Program-made: the position numbers and the translations under genes
Notes under the pieces: generated by a model
Databases searched by the model: none
What the model saw: only the letters and a program-made list of their open reading frames with translations
What the model was told of the DNA's origin: nothing
DNA from: DATCJY01 sp036562565
GTDB taxonomy: Bacteria > Bacteroidota > Bacteroidia > Flavobacteriales_D > Sanyastnellaceae
DNA: 50,699 nucleotides
Reading direction: 5' to 3'
Assembly: GCA_036562565.1 (NCBI GenBank)
Contig: DATCJY010000023.1
Span: forward strand, 1-50,699
Part shown: positions 16,759 through 26,600 of the stretch, piece by piece
How positions within the stretch are numbered: the first letter of the stretch is position 1
How the letters are laid out: each line of letters begins with the position of its first letter

Positions 16759-17310
16759 ATGAGCGATATAGAAAAAAAATGGTACGTGGTTCGTGCCATC
16801 AGTGGTAAGGAAAAGAAGGTAAAGGAATCGATCGAAAGCGAAATCAAAGCCTTGGGATTACAGGACTATGTATCTCAAGTACTCATTCCTACGGAAAAAG
16901 TTTTCCAAGTTAGAAATGGGAAAAAAATCAGCAAAGAGCGCAGCTACCTTCCGGGCTATGTACTGATTGAAGCTGCACTTATCGGTGAAATTCCACATAC
17001 CATTCGCAACATTACCAATGTCATCGGTTTCCTCGGAGCAGAGAAAAAGGGTGATCCTATTCCCTTGCGTATGTCCGAGGTGAATCGCATCCTCGGTAAA
17101 GTGGATGAGCTAGCCGAATCCGATGAGGAAATCAACATCCCATACGTTGTTGGTGAGGCTGTAAAAGTTATCGATGGGCCATTTAACAATTTTGAAGGTA
17201 TCATCGAAGAAGTGAACGAAGAGAAGAAGAAACTGAAAGTAATGGTTAAAATCTTCGGTCGCAAAACACCTGTAGAATTGGGATACATGCAGGTAGAAAA
17301 AGAAGCCTAA
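16759..17310 (+). CDS. nusG: Transcription termination/antitermination factor NusG
   Basis: Binds RNA polymerase to increase processivity and couples transcription with Rho or the ribosome. The 183 residues contain the NGN domain (KWYVVRAISGKEKKVKES at the start and SYLPGYVLIEA at about residue 62) and a C-terminal KOW domain (VGEAVKVIDGPFNNFEGIIEEV at about 132-153, given here as two family-typical strands). Forms an operon with secE. Its stop codon lies in the loop of a perfect 9-bp hairpin. Confidence 0.98.
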   Translation: MSDIEKKWYVVRAISGKEKKVKESIESEIKALGLQDYVSQVLIPTEKVFQVRNGKKISKERSYLPGYVLIEAALIGEIPHTIRNITNVIGFLGAEKKGDPIPLRMSEVNRILGKVDELAESDEEINIPYVVGEAVKVIDGPFNNFEGIIEEVNEEKKKLKVMVKIFGRKTPVELGYMQVEKEA

Positions 17311-17320
17311 TGGCTTCTTT
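17299..17320 (+). terminator. Hairpin across the nusG stop codon
   Basis: AAAGAAGCC (17299-17307) and GGCTTCTTT (17312-17320) pair perfectly, with TAAT as the loop, so the stop codon is inside the loop. Only three T residues end the stem and GGTG follows, so it may be a weak terminator or an RNA-stability element. Confidence 0.5.
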
Positions 17321-17437
17321 GGTGTGTTTAAAATAGTTGAATAACAAAGCGTGTGGTGCGCAATGACGTTTTACTCAAAGTGTTACGATCAGCTTCCCTT
17401 TGCAAACCACGCACAAACAAATAAATAAATAAGTAAA

Positions 17438-17875
17438 ATGGCGAAAGAAGTAGCAGGATTCGTCAAGCTGCAAATCAAAGGCGGTGCCGCAAACCCTTCT
17501 CCTCCTGTAGGTCCAGCGCTAGGTTCCAAAGGTGTTAACATCATGGAATTCTGCAAACAGTTCAATGCTAGGACGCAGGATAAAGCAGGTAAAGTTTGTC
17601 CAGTGCTTATTACTGTTTATAGCGACAAGTCATTTGACTTCGTTATCAAAACAGCTCCAGCAACTGTGCAACTACTTGAAGCTGCTAAAATCAAGAATGG
17701 TGCTGCGCAACCAAACCGTCAAAAGGTTGGCTCAGTAACTTGGGATCAAGTAAGAGCTATCGCAGAAGACAAAATGCCCGATCTGAACTGTTTCACAATT
17801 GAGGCAGCAATGTCAATGGTTGCTGGAACGGCAAGAAGTTTAGGTATTCAAGTTAACGGAGAACGCCCTTTTTAA
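17438..17875 (+). CDS. rplK: Ribosomal protein L11 (uL11)
   Basis: Binds the GTPase-associated region of 23S rRNA and the L10-L7/L12 stalk base. The 145-residue sequence starts MAKEVAGFVKLQIKGGAA and carries the NPSPPVGPALGSKGVNIMEF signature; the C-terminal domain ends MVAGTARSLGIQVNG. Length is normal. It is 127 bases from nusG, and the gap holds a 7-bp inverted repeat (GTGTGGT with ACCACGC) just before the start, possibly part of an autoregulatory leader. Confidence 0.98.
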   Translation: MAKEVAGFVKLQIKGGAANPSPPVGPALGSKGVNIMEFCKQFNARTQDKAGKVCPVLITVYSDKSFDFVIKTAPATVQLLEAAKIKNGAAQPNRQKVGSVTWDQVRAIAEDKMPDLNCFTIEAAMSMVAGTARSLGIQVNGERPF

Positions 17876-17896
17876 TTTTTTCAAAGCAAAACAGCA

Positions 17897-18589
17897 ATGG
17901 GAAGTATCAGCAAAAATCGTAAAGCTGCGCTAGGTATGTTCGATTCAGAAAAATCGTACAACCTATCTGAAGCTGCATCAATTGTGAAGAAAATCACAAA
18001 AACAAAATTTGATGCATCTGTAGACATCGCTGTTCGCCTCGGTGTTGATCCGAAGAAGTCTAACCAAATGGTACGTGGTACAGTTTCATTGCCCCACGGT
18101 ACCGGTAAAACTGTAAGAGTGCTTGTACTCTGCACACCTGATAAGGAAGCAGAAGCGAAAGCAGCCGGAGCAGACTACGTTGGACTCAACGAGTACATCG
18201 AAAAAATTAAAGGCGGATGGACCGATGTGGACGTTATTATCACCACACCCAACGTTATGGGCCAAGTGGGTGCACTAGGTAGAATCCTCGGACCTCGTGG
18301 ATTGATGCCTAACCCTAAAACAGGCACTGTGACTATGGATGTTGGAAAAGCTGTGACAGAGAAGAAAGCAGGTAACATCGACTTTAAAGTGGACAAAACC
18401 GGTATCATTCACGCAAGCATTGGACGCGTTTCATTTGACGCAGACAAACTTGCCGACAACGCAACCGAATTGATCCAAACAATTCAAAAGTTGAAGCCAT
18501 CTGCGGCTAAAGGTACTTATGTTAAGAGCATCTACTTGAGCTCCACAATGAGTCCTAGTGTACAAGTTGAACCAAGAACAGTGAGCTAA
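17897..18589 (+). CDS. rplA: Ribosomal protein L1 (uL1)
   Basis: Forms the L1 stalk that moves deacylated tRNA from the E site, and often represses its own operon by binding the mRNA. The 230-residue protein shows the family motifs FDASVDIAVRLGVDPKKSNQ near residue 35, the GRILGPRGLMPNPKTGTVT signature near residue 131 and a normal C-terminus (KGTYVKSIYLSSTMSPSV). It starts 21 bases after rplK and belongs to the same operon. Confidence 0.98.
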   Translation: MGSISKNRKAALGMFDSEKSYNLSEAASIVKKITKTKFDASVDIAVRLGVDPKKSNQMVRGTVSLPHGTGKTVRVLVLCTPDKEAEAKAAGADYVGLNEYIEKIKGGWTDVDVIITTPNVMGQVGALGRILGPRGLMPNPKTGTVTMDVGKAVTEKKAGNIDFKVDKTGIIHASIGRVSFDADKLADNATELIQTIQKLKPSAAKGTYVKSIYLSSTMSPSVQVEPRTVS

Positions 18590-18611
18590 TCGCTGGTAAT
18601 CTAAAAAATTC

Positions 18612-18616
18612 GGAGG
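18612..18616 (+). promoter_or_regulatory. Shine-Dalgarno sequence before rplJ
   Basis: GGAGG lies nine bases before the rplJ ATG. Bacteroidota genes seldom carry such a sequence, and none of the neighbouring genes does. Confidence 0.6.
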
Positions 18617-18625
18617 ACTTCTTTT

Positions 18626-19153
18626 ATGACAAAAGAGCAAAAGAACCAAGAGATCGCGAGCCTAGTAGAAGAGTTGCAAAACAACGAAATCTTCTACATC
18701 GCTGATACTTCTACTCTGAACGCTTCGGCTACCAGCCAGCTCAGACGCGAATGCTTCAAAGCAAAAATCAAATTGCGTGTTGTAAAAAATACGCTTTTGA
18801 AGAAGGCAATGGAGCGCGTTGAAGGCAGGGACTACTCCCCTCTTTATGAAACATTGCACGGTACATCCGCAGTAATGTATTCAGAAGTAGGAAACGCACC
18901 TGCTCGCCTGATCAAAGAGTTCAGTAAGAAGTACGATAAGCCTGCCTTCAAAGCAGCTTATATTCAAGAAGAATGTTATGTTGGTGCTGATCAACTCGAA
19001 ACGCTTGTTGCGCTTAAGAGCAAAACAGAGCTTCTTGGTGACATCATCGGCTTACTTCAATCTCCTGCTAAAAACGTTGTATCTGCTTTGCAAAGCAATG
19101 CAGGTCAGAAAGTGGCAGGCCTCGTTAAGGCACTCGAGGAAAGAAATGCCTAA
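18626..19153 (+). CDS. rplJ: Ribosomal protein L10 (uL10)
   Basis: Base of the ribosomal stalk that holds the L7/L12 dimers. The 175 residues include the N-terminal rRNA-binding region (LVEELQNNEIFYIADTS, then KAKIKLRVVKNTLLKKAME) and the C-terminal helix that binds L7/L12 (NVVSALQSNAGQKVAGLVKALEER). Unusually for this genome it has a strong Shine-Dalgarno sequence. It lies 36 bases after rplA and 54 before rplL. Confidence 0.97.
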   Translation: MTKEQKNQEIASLVEELQNNEIFYIADTSTLNASATSQLRRECFKAKIKLRVVKNTLLKKAMERVEGRDYSPLYETLHGTSAVMYSEVGNAPARLIKEFSKKYDKPAFKAAYIQEECYVGADQLETLVALKSKTELLGDIIGLLQSPAKNVVSALQSNAGQKVAGLVKALEERNA

Positions 19154-19207
19154 ATCAAACAACATCAATTCAATTCATTACAAACACTTTTTAAATTCCA
19201 TAATACA

Positions 19208-19585
19208 ATGGCAGATTTGAAAGCAATGGCTGAAAGCCTCGTTAACTTAACAGTAAAAGAAGTAAACGAACTTGCTACAATCCTTAAAGAAGAATACGGT
19301 ATCGAGCCGGCTGCTGCTGCAGTAGTTGCTGCTCCTGGTGCCGGTGGTGGCGCTGGTGCTGCTGCTGAAGAGAAAACTGCATTTGACGTTATCCTCGTTG
19401 ACGGTGGCGCTAACAAACTTGCAGTAGTGAAATTGGTTAAAGACCTTACCGGTCTTGGACTAAAAGAAGCTAAAGATGCAGTAGATAAAGCTCCATCTCC
19501 ACTCAAGACAGGTGTTACTAAAGACGAAGCTGCTGCTTTGAAAACACAACTTGAAGAAGCTGGTGCTAAAGTTGAGGTTAAATAA
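19208..19585 (+). CDS. rplL: Ribosomal protein L7/L12 (bL12)
   Basis: Flexible stalk protein that recruits translation factors. The 125 residues have the N-terminal dimerisation helix (SLVNLTVKEVNELATILKEEYGI), an Ala/Gly-rich hinge at about residues 36-54 and the factor-binding domain with KLAVVKLVKDLTGLGLKEAKDAV. Gene order rplJ-rplL is standard. A perfect 12-bp hairpin with a T tail follows and reduces read-through into rpoB. Confidence 0.98.
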   Translation: MADLKAMAESLVNLTVKEVNELATILKEEYGIEPAAAAVVAAPGAGGGAGAAAEEKTAFDVILVDGGANKLAVVKLVKDLTGLGLKEAKDAVDKAPSPLKTGVTKDEAAALKTQLEEAGAKVEVK

Positions 19586-19606
19586 TAACCACAACTCCTT
19601 AAATAT

Positions 19607-19650
19607 CAAGTTTAGGCCTTTCCCTTTGGAGACGGCCTAAACTTGTTTTA
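19607..19650 (+). terminator. Attenuating terminator between rplL and rpoB
   Basis: CAAGTTTAGGCC (19607-19618) pairs perfectly with GGCCTAAACTTG (19634-19645), followed by TTTTA. An attenuator at this position is known from Escherichia coli and balances ribosomal protein and polymerase output. Confidence 0.85.
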
Positions 19651-19685
19651 TAATTTTGGCAGTTCTACTCTGCCCTGGCGGTATA

Positions 19686-19693
19686 TAATTTTG
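19686..19693 (+). promoter_or_regulatory. Possible -7 element for rpoB
   Basis: TAATTTTG fits TANNTTTG and lies 55 bases before the rpoB start, after the rplL terminator. An identical TAATTTTG is at 19651-19658, with TTG 22 bases further up (19626-19628). Either could drive rpoBC separately. Confidence 0.4.
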
Positions 19694-19748
19694 TGGCCGC
19701 ATGCTTTTTTATTCAAAAAGGTAAGAACAATTAAACAACCCAAGTAGC

Positions 19749-22700
19749 TTGGCAACACCTAAAAAAACAGACGAGAGACATAGTTTCTCCTCTACTAAAA
19801 GTTTTTATGAATATCCGGATTTTCTGGAGATTCAATTAGCATCTTTCCGGGAGTTCTTCCAATTGGACACCAATCCCGAGAATCGCAGTAACGAAGGTCT
19901 TTACAAAGTATTCTCAGAGAACTTCCCGATCACCGATACAAGAAACCAATTCGTATTGGAGTTTCTTGATTATTTCATAGACCCTCCGCGCTACACCATT
20001 GAAGAATGCATTGAGCGTGGTCTTACTTATAGTGTTCCCCTGAAGGCGAAGTTGAAATTGTACTGTACCGACCCTGAGCACGAGGATTTCGAAACCATCG
20101 TGCAAGACGTGTACTTGGGAACCATTCCTTACATGACTCCACAAGGGTCATTCTGTATCAATGGCGCAGAACGCGTTATTGTATCACAATTGCACCGTTC
20201 GCCTGGTGTATTCTTCGGTCAAAGCCGCCATGCTAATGGTACCAAGCTTTACAGCGCACGTATCATTCCATTCCGCGGTTCATGGATTGAGTTTGCGACA
20301 GACATCAACAATGTGATGTACGCATACATCGACCGTAAGAAAAAACTTCCTGTAACTACTCTATTGCGCGCTATCGGTTATGAAAGCGACCGCGCAATTC
20401 TTGAAATATTCAACCTTGCCGAAGAAGTAAAAGTTTCTAAGGCAGGTATCCAACGTGTCCTTGGTCGCAAACTCGCAGCGCGTGTTTTGAAAACTTGGAT
20501 TGAGGACTTCGTGGATGAAGATACCGGTGAGGTAGTTTCTATTGAGCGTAATGAGGTTGTTCTTGACCGCGAAACCGTTCTGGAAAGCCACCACATCGAT
20601 ATCATTATTGACAGCGGTGCTAAGACCATCATCCTTCACAAAGAAGAGTCTAACTCTGCTGACTTCACCATCATCCACAACACCCTTCAAAAAGACACTT
20701 CCAACTCAGAGAAAGAAGCGGTAGAATACATCTACCGTCAGTTGCGTAACGCTGAGCCACCAGATTTGGAAACAGCTCGAGGTGTTATCGACAAATTGTT
20801 CTTCTCTGAGCAACGTTATGACCTTGGAGAGGTTGGTCGTTTCCGTATCAACAGAAAATTGGGTAACACCAATTCTCAAAGCCGTACGTTGACCAAAGAT
20901 GATATCATTCAAATCATCAAGTACTTGATTGAGCTTGTAAACTCCAAGGCTGATGTGGATGATATCGACCACTTGTCTAACAGACGCGTTCGTACAGTTG
21001 GTGAACAATTGTACAACCAATTCGCTGTTGGTTTGGCTCGTATGGCACGTACCATTCGCGAGCGCATGAACGTGCGTGACAACGAGGTCTTCACTCCTAT
21101 TGACTTGATCAACGCGAAGACATTGTCATCCGTTATCAACTCCTTCTTTGGTACCAACCAGCTATCTCAGTTCATGGACCAAACTAACCCATTGGCTGAG
21201 GTAACCCACAAGAGAAGATTGTCAGCTCTCGGTCCTGGTGGTCTCTCCAGAGAGCGCGCAGGTTTCGAGGTGCGTGACGTACACTATACGCACTATGGTC
21301 GTCTTTGTACCATTGAAACACCTGAAGGCCCGAACATCGGTTTGATTTCATCGCTTTGTGTATATGCTAAAATCAACCGTCTCGGATTTATCGAAACTCC
21401 TTACCGCAGAGTTGAAAACGGTAGAGCAATAATGGATGACAGCGGTGTAACCTACCTCACTGCTGAAGATGAAGATACCAAGGTAATCGCACAAGCAAAT
21501 GCTGCAATTGACGAGAATGGTAACTTCCTATCTCCAATGGTAAAAGCACGTCTTGAAGGTGACTTCCCGGTAGTTGCTCCGGAATCCATCCACCTCATGG
21601 ACGTGGCTCCAAACCAGATTGCATCTATCGCAGCATCGCTTATTCCATTCCTTGAGCACGATGACGCCAACCGTGCATTGATGGGATCTAACATGATGCG
21701 TCAGGCCGTTCCATTGATGCGTCCAGAAGCACCAATCGTGGGTACAGGACTTGAGGCACGCGTAGCGAAAGACTCTCGCGTACTTCTAACTGCGGAAGGC
21801 GAAGGAGTTGTAGAATACGTTGACGCTAATGAAATTCACGTTCGTTATAAGCGCAGCGAAGAGGATGAATTGGTAAGCTTCAACTCTCCGTTGAAGGTTT
21901 ACAAAATCCGCAAGTTCATGAAGACCAACCAAAGCACCACCATCAACTTGCGTCCTATTGTGACCAAGGGTGAGCGCGTAACGGAAGGTCAAATCATGGT
22001 AGAAGGTTATTCTACAAAAGGCGGAGAACTTGCAATCGGCCGTAACCTCAAAGTGGCCTTCATGCCATGGAAAGGTTACAACTTCGAGGATGCTATCGTT
22101 ATCTCTGAGCGCGTAGTGCGTGAAGACATCTTCACCTCTATCCACATTGATGAATACACCACCGAGGTACGTGATACCAAACGCGGTGTGGAAGAATTGA
22201 CCTCCGATATTCCAAACGTGAGCGAAGACGCTACAAAAGATTTGGATGAAAACGGTATCATTCGCATCGGTGCAGAGGTGAAAGAAGGAGATATTTTGAT
22301 TGGTAAAATCACTCCAAAAGGTGAAACCGATCCTACTCCGGAAGAAAAACTACTTCGCGCTATCTTCGGTGACAAAGCCGGTGATGTAAAAGACGCATCA
22401 TTGAAAGTTCCACCATCCGCTTCCGGTGTGGTAATCGACAAGAAATTGTTCAGCCGTACCATTAAAGATAAGAAGCCTGTAAAAGCCAATGAAAAGGCGA
22501 TTATCGAAGCTTTGGATAAGGAACACGAAAAAGAAGTAGCAGACTTGAAGAAAATCCTTGTGGACAAGTTGCTTGCGATCTTGAAAGATCAAACTTGCCA
22601 AGGAGTTTATAACTACTTCCGTGAAGAGCAAATCAAGAAAGGAACTAAGTTTACAGCTAAATCCCTTTCTACAATTGATTTCAGCGTAGTGAATGCTGAA

Positions 22701-23567
22701 GGATGGACCAAAGACGAAGCTACCAACAACTTGGTAAAACGTTGTATCCACAACTTCAACATGCGCTACAATGAATTGCTTGGTGCATACAAACGCAAGA
22801 AATTCCAATTGACTGTAGGTGATGAACTACCAACAGGTATTGTGAAACTTGCGAAGGTTTATATCGCTCAAAAACGTAAGCTACGCGTGGGTGATAAGAT
22901 GGCCGGTCGTCACGGTAACAAGGGTATCGTAGCCAAAATTGTACGCGATGAAGACATGCCATTCCTAGAGGACGGTACTCCGGTAGATATCGTACTCAAC
23001 CCGCTGGGTGTACCTTCTCGTATGAACCTTGGACAGATTTATGAAACTGTACTTGGTTGGGCCGGACAAAAGCTTAATAAGAAGTTTGCTACACCAATTT
23101 TTGACGGTGCATCCTTGTCAGAGATTGAGCAAATTACGAAAGAAGCCGGAGTTCCTTCATGGGGTGTAACCTACCTATACGATGGCGGAACCGGTGAGCG
23201 TTTTGAACAACAAGCCACCGTGGGTGTAATCTACATGATTAAACTAAGCCACATGGTGGATGACAAAATGCACGCGCGTTCTATCGGTCCATACTCGCTT
23301 ATTACTCAACAACCATTGGGTGGTAAAGCTCAGTTTGGAGGTCAGCGTTTCGGTGAGATGGAGGTTTGGGCATTGGAAGCATTCGGTGCTGCTAACATCC
23401 TTCAAGAAATCTTGACCGTGAAGTCCGATGACGTAATGGGTAGAGCGAAAGCTTATGAGTGCATCGTTAAAGGAGAAAATATGCCTACTCCGGGTATACC
23501 AGAATCCTTCAACGTATTGCTGCATGAATTGCGAGGACTTGGTTTGAATATTACATTGAACCAATAA
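19749..23567 (+). CDS. rpoB: RNA polymerase beta subunit
   Basis: Catalytic-core subunit of 1272 residues. The start is TTG at 19749; no in-frame ATG is nearby, and the resulting N-terminus (DERHSFSSTKSFYEYPDFLEI) aligns with the family. Typical Bacteroidota text follows (ENFPITDTRNQFVLEFLDYF). The rifampicin-pocket residues look wild type: QFMDQTNPL with Asp477, and THKRRLSALGP with His487. KPGDKMAGRHGNKG-like catalytic text appears as VGDKMAGRHGNKG, and the C-terminal clamp region ends GLGLNITLNQ. It follows an attenuator and is followed by another hairpin before rpoC. Confidence 0.99.
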   Translation: MATPKKTDERHSFSSTKSFYEYPDFLEIQLASFREFFQLDTNPENRSNEGLYKVFSENFPITDTRNQFVLEFLDYFIDPPRYTIEECIERGLTYSVPLKAKLKLYCTDPEHEDFETIVQDVYLGTIPYMTPQGSFCINGAERVIVSQLHRSPGVFFGQSRHANGTKLYSARIIPFRGSWIEFATDINNVMYAYIDRKKKLPVTTLLRAIGYESDRAILEIFNLAEEVKVSKAGIQRVLGRKLAARVLKTWIEDFVDEDTGEVVSIERNEVVLDRETVLESHHIDIIIDSGAKTIILHKEESNSADFTIIHNTLQKDTSNSEKEAVEYIYRQLRNAEPPDLETARGVIDKLFFSEQRYDLGEVGRFRINRKLGNTNSQSRTLTKDDIIQIIKYLIELVNSKADVDDIDHLSNRRVRTVGEQLYNQFAVGLARMARTIRERMNVRDNEVFTPIDLINAKTLSSVINSFFGTNQLSQFMDQTNPLAEVTHKRRLSALGPGGLSRERAGFEVRDVHYTHYGRLCTIETPEGPNIGLISSLCVYAKINRLGFIETPYRRVENGRAIMDDSGVTYLTAEDEDTKVIAQANAAIDENGNFLSPMVKARLEGDFPVVAPESIHLMDVAPNQIASIAASLIPFLEHDDANRALMGSNMMRQAVPLMRPEAPIVGTGLEARVAKDSRVLLTAEGEGVVEYVDANEIHVRYKRSEEDELVSFNSPLKVYKIRKFMKTNQSTTINLRPIVTKGERVTEGQIMVEGYSTKGGELAIGRNLKVAFMPWKGYNFEDAIVISERVVREDIFTSIHIDEYTTEVRDTKRGVEELTSDIPNVSEDATKDLDENGIIRIGAEVKEGDILIGKITPKGETDPTPEEKLLRAIFGDKAGDVKDASLKVPPSASGVVIDKKLFSRTIKDKKPVKANEKAIIEALDKEHEKEVADLKKILVDKLLAILKDQTCQGVYNYFREEQIKKGTKFTAKSLSTIDFSVVNAEGWTKDEATNNLVKRCIHNFNMRYNELLGAYKRKKFQLTVGDELPTGIVKLAKVYIAQKRKLRVGDKMAGRHGNKGIVAKIVRDEDMPFLEDGTPVDIVLNPLGVPSRMNLGQIYETVLGWAGQKLNKKFATPIFDGASLSEIEQITKEAGVPSWGVTYLYDGGTGERFEQQATVGVIYMIKLSHMVDDKMHARSIGPYSLITQQPLGGKAQFGGQRFGEMEVWALEAFGAANILQEILTVKSDDVMGRAKAYECIVKGENMPTPGIPESFNVLLHELRGLGLNITLNQ

Positions 23568-23581
23568 AAAAGAATGATACC

Positions 23582-23619
23582 AAATCATCCTGGGGTGTAA
23601 CAGCTTCAGGATGATTTTT
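23582..23619 (+). terminator. Terminator-like hairpin between rpoB and rpoC
   Basis: AAATCATCCTG (23582-23592) pairs perfectly with CAGGATGATTT (23607-23617), followed by more T residues. It has the features of an intrinsic terminator, yet lies inside what is normally one rpoBC transcript; it may set the rpoB to rpoC ratio or act as a processing signal. Confidence 0.7.
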
Positions 23620-23671
23620 CCAGCAATTGAACAGAGAGATTTTTATTTAAAAGAATACACCTCATAAAAAT

Positions 23672-26600
23672 ATGCTTCAAGCAAAAAAAGTAGCTCGTCC
23701 AACGAGTGATTTCAAATCCATCACCATTAGTCTAGCTTCTCCAGAAGACATTTTGGAGCGCTCTCATGGTGAAGTGTTGAAGCCGGAAACCATCAACTAT
23801 AGGACTTATAAGCCTGAGCGAGATGGTCTTTTCTGCGAAAAAATATTCGGTCCTGTAAAGGACTACGAATGTCACTGCGGTAAGTACAAGCGTATTCGCT
23901 ATAAAGGCATCGTTTGTGACCGTTGTGGTGTGGAAGTTACAGAGAAGAAAGTACGTAGAGAGCGCACCGGTCACATTACTTTGACCGTGCCTGTAGCTCA
24001 CATCTGGTACTTCCGCTCGCTTCCAAACAAAATCGGTTATCTTCTTGGACTTCCTACGAAGAAACTTGATCAAATCATCTATTACGAGCGCTATGTGGTA
24101 ATTAACCCAGGGCCTGCTGTAAACGATGAGGGCAATCCATACCAAGTAATGGACTTCATCACTGAGGAAGAATACTTGAACGCTCTTGAGCGTCTTCCAA
24201 AGGAGAACCAATACTTAGACGATAAAGACCCAAATAAATTCGTTGCGAAAATGGGTGCTGAGGCATTGTATGACCTTCTCTCCAATGTAAAATTGGATGA
24301 ATTGTCATACGAGCTTCGTCACAAAGCAAGCATCGAAACATCACAACAACGTAAAAACGAAGCGTTGAAACGCTTGCAAGTTGTTGAAGCCTTCCGCGAT
24401 GCAAACACCCGCGTAGTAAACCGTCCGGAGTGGATGATTACCAAAGTGGTTCCGGTTATTCCACCGGAGCTTCGTCCACTTGTTCCATTGGATGGTGGTC
24501 GTTTCGCAACATCTGATTTGAACGACTTGTATCGCAGAGTGATCATCCGCAACAACCGTCTGAAGCGTTTGATGGAAATCAAGGCTCCGGAGGTAATCTT
24601 GCGCAACGAGAAACGTATGTTGCAAGAAGCGGTAGACTCTTTGTTTGACAACTCTCGTAAATCTTCTGCAGTTAAAACCGAGAGCAACCGTCCGCTAAAA
24701 TCCCTTTCTGACTCTTTGAAAGGTAAGCAAGGACGTTTCCGTCAGAACCTTCTCGGTAAACGTGTGGACTATTCAGCCCGTTCTGTTATCGTTGTTGGTC
24801 CTGAGTTGAAGATGCACGAATGCGGATTGCCAAAAGACATGGCAGCCGAGCTCTTCAAACCATTCATCATCCGCAAGATGATTGAAAGAGGTATCGTGAA
24901 GACCGTTAAATCCGCTAAGAAAATCGTTGATAAGAAAGAGGCGGTTGTTTGGGATATCCTAGAAAACGTATTGAAAGGGCACCCGGTTCTCCTCAACCGT
25001 GCTCCTACCCTTCACCGTTTGGGTATTCAGGCATTCCAACCGAAATTGATTGAAGGTAAAGCGATTCAGTTGCACCCACTCGTATGTACTGCGTTCAACG
25101 CGGACTTCGATGGTGACCAAATGGCGGTACACGTACCACTAGGTCACGCAGCTATCCTTGAAGCACAATTGTTGATGCTCGGTTCGCACAATATTTTGAA
25201 CCCGGCCAACGGTGCTCCTATCACTGTACCTTCTCAAGACATGGTACTTGGTCTTTATTACATCACCAAGTCTCGTGTTGGTACACCTGAGCATCCTGCG
25301 AAAGGTGAAAACAAAACTTACTACTCACCAGAGGAAGTAACGATTGCTTTCAACGAAGGTCAGCTTGATCTTCATGCGAATATCAAAGTTCGTTGGACTG
25401 ACATCAATGGCAAGTCCAGCATTATCGAAACAACTACCGGTCGCGTATTGTTCAACCAAGTTGTTCCGCCTGAAGTTGGTTTCATCAACCAATTGTTGAC
25501 CAAGAAAGCCCTTCGCGATATCATCGGTGATATCTTGAAACACGTAGGTATTGCTAGAACTTCCAAGTTCTTGGATGATATCAAAGATTTAGGATTCTAC
25601 TGGGCGTTTAAAGGAGGTCTATCCTTCAAACTCTCTGACGTAGTTATTCCTGCTGAGAAAGAAAAACTAGTTGCCGATGCAGAAGCCAAAGTTCGCGATG
25701 TATTCGACAGCTATAACATGGGTCTTATTACCAATAACGAGCGTTACAACCAAGTTATTGATATCTGGACCAATACCAACTCCAAACTGACCAACATCTT
25801 GATGGAGCGCTTGAAGAACGACCAACAAGGATTCAACAGCATCTACATGATGTTTGACTCCGGAGCGCGTGGTTCTAAAGAGCAGATTCGTCAGTTGGCC
25901 GGTATGAGGGGCTTGATGGCCAAGCCGCAGAAGAACGCTGCGATGGGTGGCCAAGACATTATCGAAAACCCAATCTTGGCGAACTTCAAGGAAGGTCTAT
26001 CGATTCTTGAGTACTTCATCTCTACCCACGGTGCTCGTAAAGGTCTTGCCGATACCGCGTTGAAAACAGCGGACGCAGGTTACCTCACCCGTAGGTTGGT
26101 GGACGTAGCCCAAGACGTTATTATCAATGAAGTGGATTGTGGTACACTTCGCGGTATTGTAGCTACACCATTGAAGAAAGCCGATGAAATCGTTGAGTCA
26201 TTGAGTGAGCGCATTATTGGCCGCACAAGCGTACATGATGTGGTAAATCCGGAAACCGGAGAAATCATCTGCTACAGTGGAGACCAAATCACAGAGTCCA
26301 TTGCTGAAGCAATACAAGATGCCGGATTGGAAGAAATTGAAATCCGTTCGGTATTGACATGCGAAAGCAAGCGCGGAGTGTGTGCTAAGTGTTACGGACG
26401 CGACCTTGCAACTGCACAATTGGTACAACAAGGATTGGCAGTGGGAGTTATCGCAGCACAATCTATCGGTGAGCCAGGTACACAGTTGACACTTCGTACA
26501 TTCCACACCGGTGGTGCCGCAGGTGGTGGTTCTATCGAACAAGATATCCGCGCAAAATATGCCGGTATCGTTGAAATCGATGAATTGCGTTCTGTAGAGT

